Shown: positions 56,601-64,000 of the stretch, piece by piece | Layout: each line of letters begins with the position of its first letter | Numbering within the stretch: position 1 is the stretch's first letter | Assembly (NCBI RefSeq): GCF_905475395.1 | Contig: NC_058342.1 | Location: 14,976,640-15,040,639 of the forward strand | Direction of reading: 5' to 3' | From: Chrysoperla carnea | Lineage: Eukaryota; Arthropoda; Insecta; Neuroptera; Chrysopidae | DNA: 64,000 nucleotides | Translations under genes and position numbers: made by a program | Notes under the pieces: model-generated | Told to the model about the DNA's origin: nothing | Seen by the model: only the letters and a program-made list of their open reading frames with translations | Databases searched by the model: none

Positions 56601-57236
56601 GAGTCAATAAGTGTTTTTACTTGGAAGTCCTCAGGAACAGCTCCGATTTTGATGATTTTTTTTTCAGAACGATTCTTTTTGTATATTATTTAAAATCAGA
56701 AACATTTCAGATGGGGGAAATAATCTGGAGGGGGAATAGCCAATGTCGTGACTGATATATCGACTCCCAGCCTAAATCGCTAATGATAGAAGTTTGAAAT
56801 TTCGAGAAGTTATTGATTTTATACTGTAAATGTCACATAAAAAAGGATTTTTCGAAATTCATCCCCTAAAAGGGTGAAATAGGGGATGAAAGTTTGTATG
56901 AAAATATATAAAAACCGTCATTTTTGAGTTCATTTCTTAACCGATTTTAAAAATTCTTTCACCTATGTAATGCTACATTATCAGCAAGTAAAATGGGCTA
57001 TATTTTATTTTCAAAAAAATTAAGGTTCCGTAGCAAAAGTTAAAATCAATTAAATACTGAAACCGACATTTTTGAGTTCACTACGTTACCGATTTTAAAA
57101 ATTTCCCCCATCTGAAATGTTTCTGATTTTAAATAATATACAAAAAGAATCGTTCTGAAAAAAAAAATCATCAAAATCGGAGCTGTTCCTGAGGACTTCC
57201 TAAGAAAGCCTGTTTTATGTATTCATTGACTCCACT
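56601..57236. repeat. Foldback element, 636 bp
   Basis: GGAGTCAATAAGTG left / CATTGACTCC right. Near-perfect arms: CAGGAACAGCTCCGATTTTG / AAAATCGGAGCTGTTCCTGA; AATCAGAAACATTTCAGATG / CATCTGAAATGTTTCTGATT. The centre carries phrases shared with 13130-13240. Confidence 0.85.
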
Positions 57237-57349
57237 ATTTAAACAAGGTATACATGAATGGTTTTTTTTCATTTGTAGAGGTTTTTAAATAAAGACAATG
57301 TTAGTTCCACGGAATTGAAGAATGGATCATGCTTAGCATAGACACGATA

Positions 57350-58200
57350 AAAGTCGTCATCAAGCATGAATAATTTTATTATGGAAAATTTTTGTAGGAA
57401 ACCGTTTAAAAATACCCCCGAACGTAAAAATGTAGGTTGCCGGTTTGTAACCCGGTAGGAAATGGAAGTAATATTGGCTAAATCGCTTCGAAAAATTATT
57501 TTATCTGATAATTATTGTCAAAGTTAACAAAAAATGTTCTTAGATATTTTTCTCTAAATCCTCCAGCTTTCGAGTAAAATTTGAAAAAAAGGATTTTTAC
57601 GATTATTATCCCTCAAAAAGTGTATGAAAAAATCAGATTACTAATATGTATAAAATTTTTATTTGAAGTGTAAAACTTATTCAACAACATCCCGCAAAAA
57701 TTTTTGGCTTAATTGCATTTTAAGTCAGTGGTGACGAGGAGGAGACAATGTATTATCTTCTCTGTCACTGCCAAGTTCTTGTCATGAGGAGATGGACTTA
57801 CTTGAGCCAGCCTCTCTTTGACGACCTCTCCGACCCAAAGCCAGTCGACGTCAAAGCCCTCCTGCTGTTCTTAAACAGCTCCAAATGGTTCATGGAGTAG
57901 TGGCCGGGGATGGGCCAACCCATTTACGGTATCACAACAGACCCTATGGTCTAAGTGTGTCCCACCCCAGGACAGCCACTCTAACCTAACCTAACCTGCA
58001 TTTTAAGTGCTTGGTTATTGATTGTTACGAGAGCGTGACAAGAACCACACAAAAATAACGATTTTCTGTTCTTTAAATTCTAGAAAGTTGGGGCTTTCAA
58101 CAGTCGATTCGAAATTAAGAGAAAATCGCAAAACTCGATTTCGGAAAAACTGCTGCTTTCGATGAGAAAATTATTCATGCTCAATGAAGGATTTTACCGG
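57350..58200. repeat. CCCGACAAAATC-family foldback split by a LINE insertion
   Basis: CATCAAGCATGAATAATTTT at the left and CATGCTCAATGAAGGATTTTAC at the right, in blocks. Contains CAACATCCCGCAAAAATTTT as in 22180. Interrupted at 57725-57997. Confidence 0.75.
57725..57997 (+). mobile_element. 5'-truncated LINE with (CTAAC)n tail and 10-bp target duplication
   Basis: Encodes GDEEETMYYLLCHCQVLVMR, RWTYLSQPLFDDLSDPKPVD, VKALLLFLNSSKWFME-stop: the terminal zinc-knuckle and tail of an I/Jockey-type ORF2. Then comes a short 3' UTR ending CTAACCTAACCTAACCT. GCATTTTAAG is duplicated exactly at 57715-57724 and 57998-58007. A dead-on-arrival insertion. Confidence 0.85.
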
Positions 58201-58252
58201 GTTTATATATGCTTAACTGCCATTCATAAAAGAACACGCAAGTAGCAGTCTC

Positions 58253-58392
58253 AGTTATAGGAGTCCACGAGAAGAAAAAGATGCAAAAATTTTCTCTGAT
58301 AGAGACTCCTGTGGAGGACTTAGAGGGTAAAATGCCGGAACCTAGCAATTACCCTCACTTTTATATTTTTCTCACTTATCCAGGTTTTACTC
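58253..58392. repeat. Tigger-related fragment
   Basis: TCTCACTTATCCAGGTTTTACT at the right is the Tigger terminus, shown here to 20 of its bases as CTCACTTATCCAGGTTTTAC. The preceding CTCAGTTATAGGAGTCCAC has Tigger-body character. Confidence 0.5.
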
Positions 58393-58399
58393 TTCCTGA

Positions 58400-61300
58400 T
58401 TAACCAACCCAAGTTTGTATTCGTAATAAATAAAATATAATTACATTATAATGACATTGGTCTTTATAACCGATAGTCGATATAGGCAAATTAAAGTTTT
58501 TTTCAAATGTTTCTCGAATTATTCTAATATTTTCTATTAAAAGTAAATTGATTCTTTTTTTCCTTAAACCCGTCACTGCCCAACATTTTGGATAAAATTT
58601 TTTATAAACGTTTATTAATAGCCAAAGCTTTTTTACTGATTGAGGTATTCTGTTTTTTATAGAGAATGCTTTTCGAGTTTAAAAGGTGTTTATTTTAGTT
58701 TTAATAGGATTTAAAGTCTTCACGTATGCTATACAATAATAGGTTTACCTATAGTTTCGTACAGGGCTGGTGTTCAGAAAACACAATTAATTCAGCAAAC
58801 ATACAGCTACGTGGGATATTTTTAGTTAATTATATGTTTATTAGGGGCTGAATGCAAAAAGACTATCCATTTCCTTATATCACGTTAGGCGTTCTCACAA
58901 AATTGATTTATTAAATATTGGAAATTTGATTAATTGAAGGGCTTAGCAGGGATAACACTAGCCTGTGCAATTGAACTGAATGAAACTTGCCCCTGAATTA
59001 TCAATTTATACGCTTTTTTGTCTTTAAAACAAGCTTATTTTTTTATATTTGATGAATTTTTTAAGTGAAAACTTCTATAGACTTCTATAGACTTCTATAG
59101 ACGCCACCTCGGTCAGGTCACTCGCCCGTCACATTATGAAAGCAGTTATGTGGGGAGGAGGGGATCACAGTGCGAAGCGGGAAATTATTTCAACTACATC
59201 AAAAATATAATAGTAATATAAATATGTTAGAAATTTGTACATTTTGTCCATCATTTTGCACTAAAACTATCAGTCAGTTTGTTTTGGCATTAATACTTAA
59301 GTATCTATCAACGCTTAATCACAAGGTACAGACAAAAAATTTTTACACAAGCATGAGTCGAAGAAATCGAATAAACATGAAAACATCTGCACGAACATGA
59401 CTTAAATAGAAAGAATATAAAAGTTTGACAACTAACTTGTTATCGTAACACCAACAAAACAGGCTGAAAAGTACTATAAACACTAAAATCATGAAAAAAA
59501 TCAATTCTCACTACTGTAGTTGCTGAGGTCAAATCCATCGGGGTGCCGATTCAGCAATCATAATGCTAACTTTTGCATTTTCGACCCTGGTCACGAGGTG
59601 TCCCGACAAAATTTTCAAAAATCCGGCCTCCCTACAAAACCTTCTAAGCTCGTCACAGCCAGGCGAGACCCGTGCAGGTGGCAACCCTATTTATGTATAA
59701 TAAATAATATTTAACATGGTAAAATATTATGGTTTCGTCATCAACATGCTATGATTATAACTACAGATATGAGATCATAACCTAGGAAAGTACAATTTTT
59801 TTCAGTCGGCCAACCAACACCTATGTAATAATAATTAAAGCTATACAATTAACTCTCTTTAAAGTTCTAAAATTTTTAAGTTTTCACTTCCGTCAACAGT
59901 CCCCATGACTGTGTTTCACGAGAGTTTTGGCACAAACTAATCAGGTGTCATTAACTTTTTGGAATACAATCAACTGATAATTTCTAATATTGCGAAATTT
60001 TATCAGGATTCAGCATTCGAACTAATATCTCATTGAATTCCTCGAATTTCCAAATTAGTTTTTTAAGAAAACCCGAGTATAGGAAACCTTTCTGGGGAAA
60101 AATGGTAAAAGTCGCACATTTTTGTTCAAAAAAACTTTGTTTTTTTTTGTATTTACATACTTGAAACGAATTTTAATAATGTAAAATTCTTTTACGTGAA
60201 TCTTTCAAAAAAAAGCTCAAAGGTCTAACAAAATCATACAACATAGGGATAAACTATGACTCATATCAAGCGAATCACTCATAAATTTTTCTGCGTTTCA
60301 ACAAAGTCAAAATGAAAAAAGAAAGCTTTCATAGATTCATTCGCAATTCATTTTCAATAACCAGTGGTATTAGGCGCTTTTGCGAATTAATTTCGAATAA
60401 AATGAGCGACCAAATTGTAATGAAATTTAGCATGCACAATCTGAGTATCAAACTGGAGAGGCAAAAACGATTTTTTGAAAAATAATTCCAAATTTCTAAA
60501 TTTCATTAACACTTGGTACTTATTTTAAGAGATATTGATGCGTGAAATTATCGAACTTGCTAAATTTACCTAGGTTTTTTTCAAGGCCAATTTTTACTTA
60601 AAAAAAGAGAGACACCCCTGTGTTCTGACAACATGTTTTTATGTGTATAAAATTCTTGCTAATAAAAACGGTGTATTAATGCGCTATTAAAACTAAAATT
60701 TTCTGAAAAAAATAGTACCGATTTCAAAGTAAAATGCTCAAAGGAAGAAAAGATATAGGTAATTAATTATAATAGAAGTAAATACTTCTATCAATTATAT
60801 AAGGCTTTCGAATGAATTAATCCGTAATTAATATTTTTCAACATTTTGTTAAATGATGTCCAATTTTAGCAACATTTTCTAACCAAGCGTTTGAAAATTG
60901 TGTTCCATATATCAAAAAAAAAAAAATACGTAAGAAATAATTTGGTGCAATATTTGGCCTCGATTAACTACGACGAATGTTTCTTTTAGCTTCCATTCTC
61001 ATTTTTACATCAAGAACAAAAATCGATTAAACTAAATGATTTTGTTAAGGATATTCAAGCATAATAAAATTAATTAAAAAAAAAAAAACTTATTTAAAAA
61101 ATCAAAAAACCGGACTTAATTTTGTACAAACTCAAAAGAAAAAAACAAATAAAGTAGTTTAGTACCGACTTTTACAATCGGGACCCATTATTGGGGAAAT
61201 TTTAGCCGGTGTAGACTTTAATGGGTGCCGACGGTTAAAGTCGCCATGTAAACTGCTGTATTTGTTTTTTATTTTCAGATTATATTTATCTCAGTCGGTT

Positions 61301-63615
61301 GTTTTGATTTTTTAAAGAATTTTTTTTATTTAACCATTTTTAGTAAGGATTTTAAAATACCTATTTAATAATACCCCACTTAACAATGTTCGCCGAAATT
61401 AGTTTTTTCTTTTTCACCATATGGCGTCTGGTGGTCGCCATATTGAATTTTTATTACTGCATATATTCAGTAGCACTCACAAGGTTAAGAAAAATCGGGT
61501 GATGACAGAATCATCAAAATCAGCCCACGAGTTTGGTCTATAGTGTGCCACATAGGAACACACATAAATACATAGACTGATAAACACATTAGGCTACTTT
61601 TTTGCGTTGCTCAGTAGGGTAAACAATTTGGTAGGCTTAAAAATTTCTTTTTTAACATTGTTTAACTATCACAACGACTGTTTTTGCGATTTTTCGAACA
61701 CTAAAGTATATAAATCATAAATGGAAAATTTAACAAAAAAACATGAATAGAAAAGCCTCAAATCTCTGGACCAAAAATTTTTTAAACCGCTTTTGAGGCA
61801 TTTTGGAGTTGGCAACACAAAATTTTTACGTATAAAATTTTTGAAGTTGGTTAAAAAGATGTAGATTTAAACCCAATTATTAGCAAAAAAAAAAAAACAA
61901 AACAAAACAAAACAAAAATGTCAGATTAGGCATTATTGTTTCAAACATTAATTTCAAATCAATAAATTAATTAGTACAGCTTTATTGTAAATATTACTTG
62001 TAATTGATCTCATTAAAGATGATCGTTATTCAGATTTAATTTATTCACTCATATTTTCCCAAAAATAAAAATTTATACACGAAAGGACGAAGGTAGTGAG
62101 AACTAGACCCTAAAGAAGACAAGCGAAAGTCAGAAGATTTGAAAGTAAAGTGATCCATATAATTTACGATCTCATAAGAGTAGATGCAAAAAAGAAGATT
62201 TAGGTTATTTTTAGTGAAAGGGTGGGCATTTCTTTCCGATAACATGACCATAAATGTACGGTTTCTTCAGTGTCGTTATTCTCGGTTTTGATTGAAGCTC
62301 TTTTAAATAATTCGAAAGAAATCCGCCACTGAGCTCGATATATACATAATCATGGGCGTACCGAGAAGGTGGAGCAGGTCAGTGCAAGTACTTCCTTCTC
62401 ATGCTTGCGGACCATAGATTTTATTGGATAAGTATGTATTTATGCCAAAAAATATATTCTAGCACAGCAGGTCTCAAAGGAATGTTCAAAATTCGAATTA
62501 TTTTCGGAGATACAGCGGATTTTCTGGTAACGAAGTTCGAATTGATCCTTCTGTACTGCAAGCTTCTGCTACTTCAAAAGATAGCAAAACAACGGTTAAC
62601 AGAAATAACTTTACAAGACATTGCATATCAAGTAGAAGAAGGCGCAATGTTTGGATCTGGGATCGCCGATTAATCCAAAGTGCAGAGTAACATTATTATC
62701 CGAGTTACTATACCGGTATGGCCTCTCAAACTTAAAACTCGTTTTTCTGGATACACAATTTTTCGAGGTAGTTGACATTATATCTCAAGTTATACTCAAC
62801 CGATTGGTGGAAATATTCTTTGTAAATCTCTCTATTATGAAATTTGGATTTAAAAAAATTTCATTATGAGTGATTTTAAAAAATTCGAAAAGGTCGAAAA
62901 AAGGGGTCAAAACAAATTTTTTTTAATCATTGTCTTTATACCGATCTTGATACCATTGAAGATAACAAGATGATGAATGTACTGACGACCTTGCTTCCTT
63001 TTTGCAGTCTGTTATTAATGCCAAAATACCGTTGAATTTACAAAATTTTTAGGGCAAACATTTCTAATGTGTCCCCTTTAGGATAAAATCTGAGTACGCC
63101 AATGGGAATAATATTGCATAAATTCGAAAATTACTCATCTTACAAACTATTTTTTAAAGGTTGACGATCTCTTTTAACCTTAAATTGCGCATTGACCTTG
63201 CGCGTTCAATAGAATTTTTTTTAAATTTTAATCTATAAAAAAATAGGAAGGTCATTATTCCTCCCATGAAAGACTGTTTCATTGTCGAACGTCGTCGCGT
63301 CATTTTGTCACAAAGTTGAAGGATAATTGTCATATCATGTTCATTCGTATTTAAACGATTCCAGATTTTGGCATAATTACATTGAAAAAAAATTTGGCAT
63401 CAAATCAATTCTCGTGGCCATCAAAAACTAGTTAAATACATTTCAAATTACATAGCAAAATTTTTTTTTTTTTAATTTGATGTGAACTCCACGAAACCTC
63501 TATGCAGATACATTCCTATTAATTATGGGGGTATTGGCCCCCTTCAAGTATATTTACAAAAAAAAAAAAAAAAAAAATACCCCCTTTAGCTTAGATTGTT
63601 GATTAGGATTCAGGG
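58400..63615. other. Long stretch without a recognised gene
   Basis: AT-rich, with a 3x10-bp tandem ACTTCTATAG at 59072-59102, an (AAAAC)n tract at about 61890-61918, and a repeat-like block near 61500-61620 (CATTAGGCTACTTTTTTGCG). Open frames at 59170, 59520, 62401 and 62651 show no domain, start context or splice structure that can be defended. Confidence 0.4.
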
Positions 63616-63619
63616 GAGA

Positions 63620-64000
63620 AACCATTTTTTTCGATGTTGTTGAAGCTTTGCTAATATCTGTAGATCCTCCAAATTGAGCTTGAAGGTTTAAAACGGATAT
63701 GTAGATTGTGTTAGTGTCAGGGAAATTTTTGCAGGTGTCAACTTCCAGCACCCTTTTATTGTCCATTTTTATGACAAAGAATTATGGATTTTTGTTGTTT
63801 TTAAGGCTTTGCGTGCCACCAAAGCTCTCCAAATTGAGCTAGAAAGTTTAATTCGTGTATGTAGATTATGTTAGTCTCAAGGAAGATTTTCAGGTGTCAA
63901 CTTCCAGCTTCCTTTTACAAGTCATTTTAATGACAAAGAGTTATCGATTTTTGTTGTTCTTAAGACTTTGCGTGCCTCCAAAGCTCTCCAATTGGAGTTA
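63620..64000 (+). repeat. Tandem satellite, period about 160 bp, running off the window
   Basis: CTCCAAATTGAGCT-type words recur at 63667, 63827 and 63986. Each unit contains TGTAGATTATGTTAGTCTCA-like, GGTGTCAACTTCCAGC, AATGACAAAGAGTTATCGAT-like and TTTTTGTTGTTCTTAAGAC-like segments. An open frame at 63766-63554 is a by-product. Confidence 0.8.

Noticed and set aside
62401..62869. Two overlapping open frames of 90 and 72 residues
   Set aside because: A faint resemblance to transposase leaders (an R-rich then W-rich stretch in another frame) could not be turned into a recognisable motif order.

Overview
This is an AT-rich eukaryotic window, almost certainly from an insect. The evidence is two arthropod-type intron-containing genes, GT-AG introns with poly-pyrimidine tracts, and a dense load of mariner, Tigger, hAT, non-LTR, SINE and foldback repeats. 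The insect order cannot be fixed from the sequence.

The coding content is two complete genes in tandem on the minus strand, rebuilt exon by exon from splice sites and phase. Gene 1, pHCl-1-like (54396 down to 40835), has 7 exons and encodes a 412-residue Cys-loop anion channel with signal peptide, two disulfide loops, PAR anion motif and four membrane segments. Gene 2, porcupine (37552 down to 26769), has 5 exons and encodes a 452-residue MBOAT O-acyltransferase of Wnt secretion, with the catalytic Asn and His in place. All exon phases close, provided porcupine intron 1 uses a GC-AG donor. About 3.3 kb separates the two genes. They are neighbours on one strand; nothing in the sequence links their functions.

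Layout: 1-26.7 kb holds no recognised gene, only repeats (hAT, two Tigger copies attached to LINE tails and one separate copy, LINE C-terminus, tRNA-type SINEs, foldback elements, MITEs). 26.8-37.6 kb is porcupine, with foldback, mariner and LINE debris in its introns. 37.6-40.8 kb is intergenic with a nested TA-flanked foldback element. 40.8-54.4 kb is pHCl-1-like, with hAT, LINE reverse-transcriptase, TIR and foldback elements in its introns. 54.4-64 kb is repeats and unassigned AT-rich DNA, ending inside a tandem satellite of about 160 bp.

The most unusual feature is the number of long inverted repeats (about 17 clear cases of 0.18-2.2 kb). Many lie in transcribed introns; one starts about 30 bp from the acceptor of porcupine's last exon. 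Other points of interest are a repeat family that keeps a short membrane-like reading frame in several copies, two LINE 3' tails joined at the same point to a Tigger element, and a LINE fragment with a TTAGG-type tail inserted with a 10-bp target duplication.
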